From contig CM043958.1 of NCBI GenBank assembly GCA_014529385.2, positions 119,855,518 to 119,919,517 of the forward strand: a DNA stretch of 64,000 nucleotides, written 5' to 3'. The translations under genes and the position numbers were made by a program. Each line of letters starts with the position of its first letter. Position 1 is the stretch's first letter. Of the stretch, positions 48,294 through 59,639 are shown piece by piece. The DNA is from Adiantum capillus-veneris (Eukaryota; Streptophyta; Polypodiopsida; Polypodiales; Pteridaceae). The notes below the pieces were generated by a model that was not told the origin of the DNA, searched no databases, and saw nothing but the letters and a program-made list of their open reading frames with translations.

Positions 48294-48485
48294 TGTTGGG
48301 GTATAAAGCCCAATGTGGTCGCCCAGGTAAGTGGGCGGGCTGCCAGGTATGTACACATATTCTTTTGTAAAAACCTAATAAGAACTCACTATGCTCTACA
48401 CATTACAGTAGAGCGAGTTCACCATATCGTCGTGCTCTTCTTCTCGCACTCTCTCTCGCGTCGCACTTCCGCTCGTACTCCTTCA
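48294..48485 (+). repeat. 3' LTR of copia-2
   Basis: 192 bp, TGTTGGGG start, followed by the GTCCT target-site duplication. Confidence 0.95.
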
Positions 48486-48790
48486 GTCCTTACATTACTC
48501 CCCCCTGAAAGAAGAGTTTTCGTCCTCGAAAACAAAAGTGGGAAACTTCTTCTTAAGAACATTAATGTTTTCCCAAGTGGCACCTTCCTCACGTCAATGT
48601 TTCCACTTGATTAAGGCTTGTTGACGTACATGATGACGCGTACATAACTCATGATAGTCGAGAATACGTTCAGGTTCATGTGGTAAGGTAGGAGGTTCAA
48701 TGAAACCAAGAATAACATCTTGATTTTGCACATTGTTGTCCATTTGGAACCATCTAGTGTGTAGACTCCATTTAGCAAGCACATGAGCAT
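48486..48790 (-). pseudogene. Ty3/gypsy chromodomain and polyprotein C-terminus
   Basis: The minus strand reads ILGFIEPPTLPHEPERILDY, then VRQQALIKWKH, a TGA where Trp is usual, then REEGATWENINVL and FPTFVFEDENSSFRGE before the stop. The P-x-x-ILD...LIKWK...ATWE...FP-x-F-x-(F/L)EDE order is the chromodomain and terminal tail of plant chromoviruses. One nonsense change (TGG to TGA) is visible. The stop is followed by the LTR start TGTAAGGAC, where copia-2 has landed. Upstream pol cannot be recognised, so this is the surviving 3' end only. Confidence 0.8.
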
Positions 48791-48799
48791 GCTAAACGA

Positions 48800-51379
48800 G
48801 TTATCACGACAAAGATGTACCTGAAAGAGTACCGCTTTTCATGTTCCATGAAAGTAACTTGCTGAGCTAACTCATAAGCCCAGTGTAAGTCCTTGACTTG
48901 TTCATCATTAAACAACCCCACCATAACTAGTGTTCAAGGTTGAGAGCCTTATTTAAACATGAAGAGACTAAACTTAGTCGCAAACATGCGTTAACTGATA
49001 GTAAGTAAACTCCAAGTAGAGCAATAAATGCTTATTAATTGGAGTTCTTGGTGCTAATGTACGCACATTGCATATCCATTAGCCCCATATTACACTTTGT
49101 AATCTGCCTATCCCCTTGGATAACTGACAGTACTGAGGTGTGTTTTCCCTCATGGTTTACAGACAGTCTTCCCAGATGACTGGTAAATGGGAATCACAAT
49201 ATCGTGTAACATTATCAACAATGTCCGGAATAACCATCGTGCTTAACTAGAAAAATCCACAAGCACTCAAACCGAGCCATGACCTCTATTGGTGATTAGT
49301 AGACCCAAAAGTAATCTCATAGAGATATTGCACATAGAGTGCAAAATGCTTCATAAGCAACAACTTGAGGAATATGCATGCCGTTCCAAATTAGCCTTTG
49401 CTAAACATTAGGGCCCATAACACCTATGTATACATTTAGCAAAAAATAGATTCAAACCTATATATCCATGGTGATCCTTGCCAGTACTTATGGAAAATAT
49501 GATGCACCTAGCACACATCAAAAAGGAATGTAAATAGTTCTGAAAAGAAACTAAATACTTTCAATTGCAATCTTTTGCAATCCTTGCTGAAACGTCTGAA
49601 CCATAATAGAAAGTAAAACATTGATCACTTCTAGGGACAAACAATGAAACTTTTTCATTAACAACTTAGAGCCTTGCTATATGTATAAACAACCATCTGT
49701 AATGTTGTTTAGTAGTACTTGTACCTGAATAAGTCATTCTAACTATTCGACAATTTTTGGCCATCGAAATTGCTCTTGATACGTCGTGCTGAAAATGGTC
49801 TAGAAAATAGATTTGACCAACACCTAGGGACTTTGTCCTGACACATATTTAAAATAATGGGCGCTAGTGTCAATCCAGAGACTCATAGTCTCCACATGTG
49901 GAATATGTCTCATGTAAGGATGTTTAAAAAAGAACATCCTGCAGCAAGTACAAGGTGTACTTATGTGTGGAGGTAACTCTAAACACTCCGCGACAAGCGT
50001 GAGAGGGACCCTCATTCATTGCTCCACACTGGCTAAATCGAACTCCTAGAGTTCCTAGACCATGTTGTATCCCATGTGACAACATGTGCCAAATCAAATC
50101 CTACAAGTGGATTCATAACAGCATAATGTACTTTGGACACTACGGCCCAAAATACTTGTTTCGACATGCCCTTGGCATGGCCCTGGGGCTTGAACTGAAA
50201 ATTCAGTTACCCGTATTCAAATGCACAGGAGTACGTCTCCCACTTGTGAAAAAAAAACAAGCAACATTGCACTAGAAACCTTGGGTGTTGCCTTTGCAAT
50301 CCAAACCCGTTGAGTAGAATCTACGTAGTCAACCCCTTGGTAAGACCCTTTGTAGAAACTGCTCAACTAGCAGGTAACAATAACCAACATAGTTAACCGT
50401 GTACAGAATGACAAGAATCAATTTGAAAAGTTGAATTTTTTCGCTACCGCGTGGTAGATTGCGAAATTCTTCCGTTGAAGGTATAACGGGAAAAGATCAA
50501 ACTGTAATCCTCAATGCCTATGGGGTGATTTAGTAAGCATTCGCAGGGCCTTACCCCAAAACAATGCGTCCATAGATACTCGTAGTGCTATAGAGAGAGC
50601 AGGAGATCCACACAAGTGGAAAGCCTAGCTCTTATGGACATCCATGATGTCGCAACGGTATGTTGCATCTAAAATCCGTGGTAAAAATCAGCTAAGTTGA
50701 GTTTATGGTTATCAAAAAACTCAACTCGAGTGTTGCACTGAAACCATGTCGTGCAAAAATGACACCGTAAACTTTCGTAATGACAAGACTCTTGCTTGTC
50801 CATTAACGTCGTTGTGTAGTCCAATGGATAGATCTGTTCGATCTTAAGAACAATCGCCCAAGGAATGCCAACAGTTGGTCATACCCGAGATCTGACAATG
50901 ACTCTTAGCCAGCGTGTGTGGCTCATAGCCCTTATGGAAATTAGTGTTCAATCGACGAAACGGTGAAGACTAATGTAGAGGGCGTCTTGCCCAATTTCTA
51001 GCTGAGAGTTAGAGCACCTTGGTTCATTCTGACTCCCAAACAAAACATGCATCAAAAACTGCGTAGAAAGTTTTCATTATTCATGGAGAGAAATAAGAAA
51101 GAGAGAGAAAATGTTGGGATGAGGAACTTTCCTTAAGTGACGAGTTTGTATATGTTCTGCCCAATCTGTGTGCTTTGACGCATCTTATGCCTGACTTGCA
51201 GCTTATCCTATAAGCATGCAACAATCTGGCTATATAACGTTCTCATCGAGAGAGGGAACAAAAAACACAAGCCACAGCTTGACCCACTTACCATGTATGG
51301 GGTCGTGACTTTACAAAAATGACTTAATATGGCACTTTGCATGTGAAATAAGTCCTAGATTTAGGTTGCATTTAGTGGA
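48800..51379. other. Internal gypsy or unrelated decayed DNA, no recognisable gene
   Basis: This lies between the gypsy chromodomain and the matching LTR-like segment, where pol would be expected, but no RT, RNase H or integrase motif can be read on either strand. The composition is uniform. The sequence may be a heavily decayed element body or unrelated insertions. Confidence 0.4.
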
Positions 51380-51523
51380 AAGGGGAACTAGAACCTAGGG
51401 GTCCACCTCCCAACCACCCCTATATAGCATGGCTCCTAGCCCTTTGCCTTAGTTGGACTCCCTTTCCACACTGCCTAGCCCAGCCTTGCCCTTGTCTAGT
51501 CCGGCCTTGCCATTGTCCTGACA
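51380..51523 (-). repeat. Ty3/gypsy LTR-like segment, part B
   Basis: Pairs with 44050-44186 (minus-strand start TGTCAGGACAATGGCAAGG against TGTAAGGACAACGGCAAGG). Similarity stops at 51380, so it is a partial LTR or a solo fragment. Position and strand suit a 5' LTR of the same element. Confidence 0.5.
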
Positions 51524-51678
51524 ATAGCTCTCCACGATATCCCCGTTAACTGCATAAAGCAGGTGTGCTTCAAGGATTAAAAATCCCTATTCTATTTACT
51601 CTTTTGCAATTAATAACACCAACCATTTGTAGCAAGCTTAAGGACCTCTCTTCTTGAGCAAGAAAAGAGAAACCAATA

Positions 51679-51690
51679 GCTCTGATACCA
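51679..51690 (-). promoter_or_regulatory. Primer-binding site next to LTR copy 2
   Basis: Minus strand TGGTATCAGAGC, one base from the LTR end at 51692. It marks 51692-53324 as a 5' LTR whose internal region, to the left, is cut off at about 51523. Confidence 0.75.
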
Positions 51691-52351
51691 ATGTAACATT
51701 TAATGCACTTGTAACTTGTGTGTAGTGGAAATTGATCACATAGTGAGCATTTCATTATGAACAAGTTCCTAATGAGCATAGAGAGTACTTAATTTGAGAA
51801 AGCAACATAGCAATTTACACCTAGCTAATTTGGCGTAGACAATGCTTGAAAAGAGAGAGAAATAGAACAATTGACAACATTTGAGGACCGGATTTACATG
51901 GAGCTGGTCACCCCTCCAAAAAGGCTTTGTATTATAGCTTCTCCCATCAATGGAGACTTTTGTACAATACACTTTTTGTGTTCATTAACAAAACAAGTTA
52001 GTGCAATGAAGATGGAAGCTTCATGAACCAAATTATTCTTGAAAAACACACCTAGTGTCCCTAGCCTCAGTCCCAAGACCTCACACACCTTCAAAAACGG
52101 TGAGAGCTAGCAGGGAATGAGGAAAGATTGAGAGGAAGAAGATGTATCTTATGAGAAAGAAGTATTCTCCTCACATGATAATTACTCTAATAGCATAGCT
52201 TAGCTTAGTAATTAGCATGGTAGAGGAGATGAGCATGCCATTGAAGCTTGGCTCTTGGTTGGATTTGCATTTCATAGCCAAGAGTTGTTGGTGTAGGCCT
52301 CTACTGCTCAATGCTTGGAGAAGGAGATGGAGTTCTTCTTGCACACATGAG

Positions 52352-52352
<1 letters not shown>

Positions 52353-52429
<77 letters not shown>
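52353..52429. repeat. GT microsatellite in LTR copy 2
   Basis: Uninterrupted (GT)n of 77 bp at a site where LTR copy 1 (about 5250) has no GT repeat. Confidence 0.95.
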
Positions 52430-52432
<3 letters not shown>

Positions 52433-52912
52433 ACAATGTGTTAGTAAAAAATGCAGCTCTCTCTCTTCTTGGTCGACCCCTCTTGCCAATTACTCTTGTT
52501 GGCCTCTCATTGGCTGCAGCAAAGCTTAGCCAATCACAAATTAGAAGCATAATTGATAGCCTTGTGACATGTGTCCCCCTTTTCCCTTTTGTGAGAGCTT
52601 TAGGTAATTAAAATAATTTATTAAACTCTCATTGGACCTTTTAGTCTTCTGGCCAATAGGAATCAAACAAGCCATTGGGTTGTTCGATGCTCATTGGACC
52701 CCTTGGTAGACTATCCAATAGTCTTCTGGGGAGCTTAATCTCAATAGGTTATTTTATCAAGCATTTTAAAATTAATTAGACTAATTTTACTCTATCCTAA
52801 TTCTCATTGGTCCACCTCTATGGCCATCCAATCGGATTTGAGAAAAGATTGGGGGCAACTGGGCTAGTATTAGGCCATGTGTCTAGTCTTCCTTTTTGGG
52901 GGAAGCTTTGGA

Positions 52913-52915
<3 letters not shown>

Positions 52916-52947
<32 letters not shown>
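52916..52947. repeat. Short GT microsatellite in LTR copy 2
   Basis: About 32 bp of GT at the position that holds 126 bp in LTR copy 1. Confidence 0.9.
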
Positions 52948-52950
<3 letters not shown>

Positions 52951-53329
52951 CTCTCTACTCCCCTACTCTTAGGGATCGTCCCCCTCCTTGATAGGGATGT
53001 GGGAAGACTTTTGAGTCTTCCCACCACCATCCAATTTTCCCAGCTTTGACCATTTGGACTTTTTAATTAAAATTTTGGAACCTTAGCTATGAAAGTCTTA
53101 ATGAAGCTAAACCTTAGGTCTTTTAAGATCCATTGATGCACATTGATCTTTTGCAGACTGTCCCACTTTGGATCCCTATTTTTCCTCCTTTGGATCCCTA
53201 CTGAGATCGGTCTGGTAGCCTTACCAATATTCTAGCTTTTACTCCCTTGATACCTCCACATATTTAATGATCATTCTAACATGAGAAAATCATTTGGGAG
53301 AATTAGATATTAGTTTTTATGACACTATC

Positions 53330-54050
53330 GATAACAAACTTCAAGGTGGAGATCTCATCAGAGGTTAGCTTTGCCTTTTCAAGTAGATGAAAAATATTGT
53401 AAACAAACTGCCACACACAAGCGCACTTAATTCCAAGGGCTGCTTTGTTACCTCTTTAGGTAGTAATGCCACACACCTTTTTCCACAAACTAAAACTCAA
53501 TGATACTTTGTGAGTCATAATAGTTTGAAAGTAAATGCTTCACTTTTTACTACCATCCATACATATTTTATCAAGGCAATCCTATGTAGTTTCACATGCC
53601 TTGTTGTCCTTTGATAGCTCAACTACACCACCATGGAGACCAACACTCGATATAATAGCCTCAAGTTCTCTTATACACTCTTTTCTTCTTTCTGCACGCT
53701 CCATATTCCAAGCATAATTAATATCGAAATACCATTTCACGGGCTCATGTGTCTCATGCGGGAGATGAAAAGCTGTCAGCCACCAAATGTTCTTCTCTCA
53801 CTGAACCCCTAAACACGTGTTTCCCTTCTTGTTAGCATTTAGCTCAATATCGATGACCACCAAGGTCCTGTTTATTAATGTAATGCTTATAAGCCCTTTT
53901 GAGCTATTGACCTTTGATAATCTGGCACTCATCAAGCTTCACAACAAAGATAAATTTACCATCACACTCTTCCTGTGTCACACCAGAGAATCTAATCATT
54001 GACATCCTCCATATATTGAAATCCACCAAAAAAGCTTGCAACATCATTGC
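53330..54050. other. Gene-free interval
   Basis: No recognisable coding sequence. The short plus-strand frames lack motifs. Confidence 0.4.
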
Positions 54051-54061
54051 TGGCGTATGTT

Positions 54062-54660
54062 TTAGCAACGAAAGTTGACACTATAAGGTGTTGGCAGCAA
54101 CCTAAACAATCCCTTTGCCCTGTGTTCTGGCGTGACAATTCTGTACAAGGCTTCATAAGCCTTGAAACTTATTCCTGCATTGTCACACACCTCCATCATC
54201 TCCTGAGGCGACACAATGTTCTTCAAGTCACTAAAATACTTTTCGCACAAAACTTTGGCAACTGCTAGCATTGGATCGATCATCCAATAGCTCCACCAGC
54301 TCGTTTGTCTTGATGATATGATGTAGTAGAGTACGCCCTGCCACTTGAGCATCCGAATCGATTCCCATCATCATTCGAGCCAAATTCCTACATATTGAAA
54401 TAAAATTACAGCCACTTGTGGAAATTGTAGCCAATTGAAAGGGTGCATTCTTGCCCTTACCTAGTTTGACAGATACGTTTCTTTTGAGCTCCACCACGTG
54501 AAGATAGCATGGACATTGCTTGTCTCTTGCACATACATATGTGGAAACCAAGGGAATGTGTGTGAGATTATTAGTTCGACGGTGCGTATTACGTGCAGTG
54601 TGCCATAGTTGAACGTAATTGTCCAATTGACGCTCTTGCTCCTTTTTTTCCTACTCTAAT
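54062..54660 (-). pseudogene. Decayed reading frame of unknown family
   Basis: Two overlapping minus-strand frames (QLDNYVQLWHTARNTHRRTN and RKVF at the end of one; VLCEKYFSDLKNIVSPQEMM, DNAGISFKAYEALYRIVTPE and GLFRLLPTPYSVNF in the other) look like pieces of one protein joined by a frame change near 54250. The residue use is protein-like, with regular hydrophobic spacing. I do not recognise the family; an old transposon protein is most likely. Confidence 0.35.
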
Positions 54661-55105
54661 TTTTTATTAAGCTTCACCATCCCATCGTTCAGTTAGTTCG
54701 TCTTCTCATTGGCTTCCTCTCTAACTTGTTGAAATGTCCTTCACATACTTCTCTTGCAACAACAAATATGCAGCAAAGAGCTGCTTTCTTGCTTCCATTT
54801 CATTGAAGAAAGTTGAATACAATCTTTAGCAATGACATTTGTGTTAGCCTATCAAAAAAATTAGAGAGAGAAGGTGTAATGGTGATTGCTACAAGTAGAG
54901 GATCTTGGCTATGAAGGGAAGAAACATAGAGTACTTAGAGATATGAGAAAAGATTATGTTGTGAGGGTAGAAAGGGGGGGAATGCTGCTTAATCTCTTTT
55001 GACTTCAAATGGTTGATCATGAGTCTTTTAGAGAGAGAAATGTTGTTGCACACAAAGGTAATGGAGTATCCCATTGCTGTCACCTGGCGTTGGAGATGGA
55101 GAAGC

Positions 55106-55106
<1 letters not shown>

Positions 55107-55144
<38 letters not shown>
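55107..55144. repeat. GA microsatellite
   Basis: (GA)n of about 38 bp, with a shorter GA stretch near 55256-55272. Confidence 0.9.
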
Positions 55145-55148
<4 letters not shown>

Positions 55149-55623
55149 TAAAGGAAGAGACAGTGGGGGAGAGAGTAATCTCTACTTTTTGTCATCAGAA
55201 GTAGGCAACAATGAATGTCCCTTCAATGATTGGGAGAGGGAGGTGACGAGAGATGAGAGAGAGAGAGAGAGAGTTGGCTCATGTTTTAGAGAGAGAATGT
55301 AATGAGAGAATGTGAAAAATATGCTTCTCTGGCTGGGGGGGTTAAAAAGGGCTTCCTTAATGACCTCTAAGTGAGAGAGAGGGGTTTCAATGTAAGAGAG
55401 AGGGGATAGGGATGGAAAAAAGACATTTTAAAATTCAAATATATATATTATAAAATTCAATTACCACCTCTCTTTTGGGTTAAAATAGTCTATTTCAAAA
55501 ACAAAATATAGAAATGGCATTTTTCAAAGCCCAGCATGGGCCTTTTCGCCCACTCTTTTAGGCTTGGTTAAACTTGGCTTAAGCTTTAAGCATTTTAAAT
55601 AAAGAGTTCATCCAGTAGCCCAT

Positions 55624-56520
55624 TCACTTCCTAATGATTGTGAGAGAATATTCTATTTTATGAAAGCTCAAAAGAGAGCAAGAGTTCATGCTTGGAGATC
55701 CCTTTCTAGCATTAGGAACCTCGTCATGCGTATCTGGATACATCAATTCCCAGGCAAAGCCCTCCTCATTTGGCTCCCAAGAAACATCAAAAAAAAATTC
55801 CATATTTTGCACATACTCAAAATCTAGTAAAGTCTCATCAAGCATATTCATAAGGTCAACATAAGGCACATCTGCATAAATTAGCTCATGCACAAGACTG
55901 TATTACTCGGTACCTTTAGCATCCATAATAGAGAATCCTTCCAAAGCTTTGTACAATAACACATAAGCTCTGGGTTTTTCGCTTCAGAAGAATCTTCTAC
56001 CCTACAAACTCAAGCTGCAAGATAGACTTCCCACATATAACATGCATATAGATTGCTCTTCAATTTTCTCACCAACCATTATCCAAATATCTATGAACTT
56101 CTGTAGCACAAACTTCAACATGCATATTGAAAATAGCATCTACTTTCCTATCCATATCATTGTTATAATGAATGCAATCATATGTACCACCAAAAGATTG
56201 CATCTCATTATACACCCCCTTCGAATAGGCATCATCAAGTATGGGATTAGTCTGCCACATTGTGACCTCTACATCACAAAATCTTGCTAAAGGAGTCTGC
56301 ACCCCCTCTAAATCATCACCTTGCAGATCTTTGAACACATACTCTTGCACATTCAAGCCCTGTAAATCTCATTAGGAAAAATTTGGACTCTCAAAGGGGC
56401 CCTATAAGGAGGTTTGACTTTGCCTCTCTTGTCCAAAGTGGGCAATCGTGGTGAAGTACATAAACGCTTTGTCAAAACCCTATCAACCAACATATCATTG
56501 AAAAGATCTTAAAAAGTAAG
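55624..56520 (-). pseudogene. Decayed reading frame of unknown family
   Basis: The minus strand carries VQEYVFKDLQGDDLEGVQTP, MWQTNPILDDAYSKGVYNEM, DRKVDAIFNMHVEVCATEVH and, after stops, LMNMLDETLLDFEYVQNMEF and VSWEPNEEGFAWELMYPD. The upstream phrase TKRLCTSPRLPTLDKRGKVK also reads well. This looks like one protein, acidic at its end, with at least two breaks. No known motif was found; it is likely an old transposon-derived gene. Confidence 0.35.
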
Positions 56521-56529
56521 TTCTAAATC

Positions 56530-58060
56530 CCCAAACTCCGACAAATTTGAAGTTGATTTGTAAAAGTTATGGCCTCCGCACTTTATTGAAGCTGCAATGT
56601 GGGGAGAGATTCCATTATAAGACGGAGTTGTCACATCAAAAAATAGAGTCTTCTAGAATATAAAGAATCTGATGGCATACTATGTATCAATGGATAGATC
56701 TCGATGAGTACCATCAAATGCTTGATAAATCATAGCAACCACCTAATCAAACCCCAGATAACAAATAGAATCAAGCACATGTGCCATGGTGTGTGCTATT
56801 ACACCATATACATCCGTGCACAAATTCTTCTTTGCTTTGGGATTTTTGTCTAAAAGGTTTCCCTTTCACTTCAAGCCTAGCCAACTTCAATTTCATTTCA
56901 CGCAGAGCTTTCTATCATTGAATTGCTAAGAGACTTTGAGTGACGCTATTCTCAAGTCAGGGACAGAACGAGGTACTTTGGATAGTGAAAAGATTGAATT
57001 GTTTCTTCAAGCCACGGGACCCAAATAAGCTAGAGCTATTGTTAGAAGACAAGAACAAGGTAGAGTGGAAAGAGGTTGAGAATGTAATTTTATTGCTTGC
57101 TAAGAGGCAATGACGCAGAGACAAGATGGTGGTGAATGGTGCTTCTCCTATCTCTAGCATGCTTGAGATCCCAACAAAGCCTGCTATCTTGAGTCCAAGA
57201 GGTGATAACTCTATGCTTGACAAGCTTGTTAAGGGCATACGTGAAATGAAATTGAAACCCGCTAGTACAACCAACCTCTCTCTCTCTCTCTCACACACAC
57301 AAGGCTTCTCTCAGTTTTGGAGTTTGGCCTTCATGTCACAAATTTTGACATGTGACTCCCTTTTTGCCATAGTATGTTAGTTTAGATTCTAAGAAAGTTC
57401 ATTTCGTAACCCTCTCAAAGTCTCCATGAAGTATTCTTCCTTTAAGACCAATTTGAATTGCTCCCAATCTCTTCCATATGATACCCCTTACGTGCTCTCT
57501 AATTTCAAGAACCACAACAAGCTTGAAACTTCCAATCATCTCTGTCTCTAGTACTCGTAACTCCATCTGCTTGCCATAACAACAAAGAGACTTGGTGACA
57601 TCTTTCCCTTCACAGTGTTTCATTTTATTCACAAAAGATTGAAAGGCTTTAGTTGTTGGCATCTTATTGCTGCATAAACATAGCAATGCTTGAAACATTT
57701 TGCATTGTATATTGCTCTTGTTGCTCCATAGCTTTAAAGATTTACATGGAGACCTTTGAAAGAGCTTTTAAACACACCCTATGCTAGAAACTCAAAATTG
57801 CATGACTTGTACTCTTGAATGTATGTTATGTATACTAATTTTGATATGATTCTATGCATATGAAAAAAGGACTTGGGAGGGAAATATCAAAATAAACTTT
57901 TTGTCTATCAAAAGTTAGACCTAGGTAGGCCAAGAAAGTGGGCCTAACAGTTAAATAAGCACATCAATTATGGTTAGGGCTTTAAGCACGCCCACTAACC
58001 CACGTACTCACGTGTAGGTTTGTGAGCACAATCCTATATAGTGAGCTGATGTAAAACATG
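56530..58060. other. Scattered coding-like scraps
   Basis: A plus-strand phrase (LDSEKIELFLQATGPK near 56975, ILSPRGDNSMLDKLVKGIRE near 57190) resembles the start of a Gag-like protein. A minus-strand frame at 57399-57698 (KAFQSFVNKMKHCEGKDVTK) has no motif. Nothing can be called a gene. Confidence 0.3.
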
Positions 58061-58074
58061 GTCTACCAAATGCA

Positions 58075-58076
<2 letters not shown>

Positions 58077-58107
<31 letters not shown>

Positions 58108-58130
58108 CCCCCAAAAAAAAAAAAAAAAAA
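58077..58130. repeat. Poly-C (29 nt) then poly-A (18 nt)
   Basis: The C run 58077-58105 is followed by AACCCCC and an A run to 58130. Next comes GGAGGCTCGATTCGG, which resembles a tRNA B-box (GGTTCGATTCC). Like 3304-3397, it puts a C-tract beside a tRNA-like segment. Confidence 0.75.
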
Positions 58131-58556
58131 CCTGCGTCGGAGGCTCGATTCGGTCGTCTAATCAGCATCAACAAATAAATTGCTAAGAAATCCATCAATT
58201 CCTTAAGTGAGCAGTGATGCTTAATTCAAACTGGGAGGTGTGATACAAAGGGCGTAACCCCGTCTCTGACGATTAGGTGTAGCAGAAAAACAGTACAGAA
58301 ATCATGGGACCTAGGTCCCCGGCCAATACAGAACATACCTCAATACAGCAAGCCATGGCACAACTAGCTATCGTGTACATCACTAAACTGCAGAGTTACG
58401 TATGTACAGTTCCCATGGAAGTATACAGAGGCACGATTGATCTAAAGAAGTCACAGCTGATAAGCCTCACAGAAAAGGCGGTGTTTAAAAACACCATTTT
58501 GTGTTTAGGACAGACGCAGAGCCAGAGCGAGATCGAAGATCTATCTGCTCACAAAG

Positions 58557-59422
58557 TTACGCTGTTTTCGCCCTCTTTGTAGCAGGAGCTTTAGCCTTGG
58601 GAGCCACCTTCGCCTTCTTCGGGGCAGGAGCCTTCTTGGGCTTTGGCGCCGCTGGCTTTTTAGCAGCGACTGCCTTCTTGGGCTTCGGCGCAGCTGGCTT
58701 CTTAGCCACAGCAGCCCTCTTGGGCTTGGGCGCCGCTGCTTTCTTTACTGCAGCTGGCTTCGCTGCAGGTTTTGCAGGTTTCTTCTCCACTGCAGGTTTT
58801 GCCACTTTGGCAGCCGGCTTCGGCTTGGGCTTCGCTGCTGTCTTTGCCTTCGCAGACTTGGGCTTGGGCGACTTTGGCGCAGCTGCCTTTACCGGCTTCT
58901 TCACCTTCTTTGCTGCCGCAGGTTTCGCTGCAGCAGGCTTGGCCGGCTTCTTCACTCCCTCAGCTAACTTGAAAGAATGCTTGATCTGAACAAGCTTCTT
59001 CTTCTGCACCAATTGCTTCAATTGAACGGACAGCAGCTTCTTAAAGTTCGGCGGAAGGCCGGTTTTGTACTTACCCTCAAGGAACTTGGCAATTGCAGGC
59101 TGGCTGGAGCCAGTCCTCTCCTTCAAAGCAGTGATGGCCTCGACGATCATCTGCAACACATTCAAATGCCGAATTGAAATTACAAGGCTAAATTAATACC
59201 AGATGAGGAGTAATTCGTACTAATCAGACAGTGGTTACTATAATTCGCTACAGATTAGAAGGGAAATTAAGATCTTACTTCAAAGTATGGAGGATGAGCA
59301 GCAGGAGCCTTGGGAGCGCGGGGCTTCTTCTCCTTGGGGGCCTTGGCCTTCTTCGCAGGCTTGTCATCGGCCTTGACCTCCACAGTGGCCTCCTCCACCT
59401 TCTCAACATCTTCAGCCGCCAT
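58557..59422 (-). CDS. H1: Linker histone H1 (two exons)
   Basis: Exon 1 is 59422-59279 (48 codons, from [19 protein letters not shown] to HPPYFE). The intron is 59278-59151 (128 bp; donor GAA|GTAAGA, acceptor TTGCAG|ATG, phase 0). Exon 2 is 59150-58557 (197 codons plus stop). The 245-residue product binds linker DNA and the nucleosome dyad to compact chromatin. The N-tail is short and mixed in charge. The winged-helix globular domain runs from HPPYFE through [45 protein letters not shown] and [14 protein letters not shown]. The C-tail is about 130 residues, rich in Lys, Ala and Pro with AAPKPKKA-type repeats and one SPKPK. Interruption of the globular domain just after HPPYF(E/Q) is, as I recall, the usual plant H1 intron site. 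Codon use is GC-rich compared with the neighbourhood, consistent with an active host gene. Confidence 0.96.
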
Positions 59423-59600
59423 GAAACCTTGATAGAGAAACGTCCGAACGGAGAATTAAGCTATTGAGAGGGAGAATGACGAACTACGATTGCACTCAGA
59501 CAGACAAATGCACACCCGATGAATGATGATCGCCCTCGACGAGCCTGTCTAGTTTATGAGGCGCCTAAAACGGCCCCCTATTGGTTGATCTCGCCTCCCT
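59423..59600 (-). promoter_or_regulatory. Probable H1 promoter and 5' UTR
   Basis: Upstream of the H1 ATG on the minus strand there is a CCAAT box (59584-59580) and a weak TATA-like CATAAACT (about 59558-59551), suitably ordered. No canonical histone octamer (CGCGGATC) is visible. The assignment rests on position and these two motifs only. Confidence 0.35.
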
Positions 59601-59639
59601 CTGGATCGACCCTACTTTTTGATTTAAATGTGCACCGTC

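Larger units (their letters stand above)
44187..48485 (+). mobile_element. Internally deleted Ty1/copia retrotransposon (copia-2)
   Basis: A 4299-bp element on the plus strand with 192-bp LTRs (TGTTGGGG...CTTCA) that differ at about four positions. The perfect target-site duplication is GTCCT (44182-44186 and 48486-48490). The primer-binding site TGGTATCAGAGC lies at 44381 and the purine-rich tract AAGTGGGAGG just before the 3' LTR. It is about 1.6 kb shorter than copia-1 because the rest of Gag, the protease and most of the integrase N-terminus are missing. It is inserted nine bases into the 3' LTR of a Ty3/gypsy element. Confidence 0.97.
51692..53324 (-). repeat. Long LTR of a Ty3/gypsy element (copy 2)
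   Basis: About 1.63 kb with TGTAACATT at the left and TTATGACA at the right (plus strand), so it begins TGTCATAAAAAC and ends AATGTTACA on the minus strand. It is alignable throughout with 4587-6168. It is a 5' LTR by the adjacent primer-binding site. It carries two GT arrays; the larger (52353-52429) is absent from copy 1. Confidence 0.75.

Noticed and set aside
58501-58989. Ala/Gly/Phe-rich plus-strand frame of 162 codons
   Set aside because: It is the exact antisense of the Lys/Ala/Pro-rich H1 tail, open only because of that codon bias.
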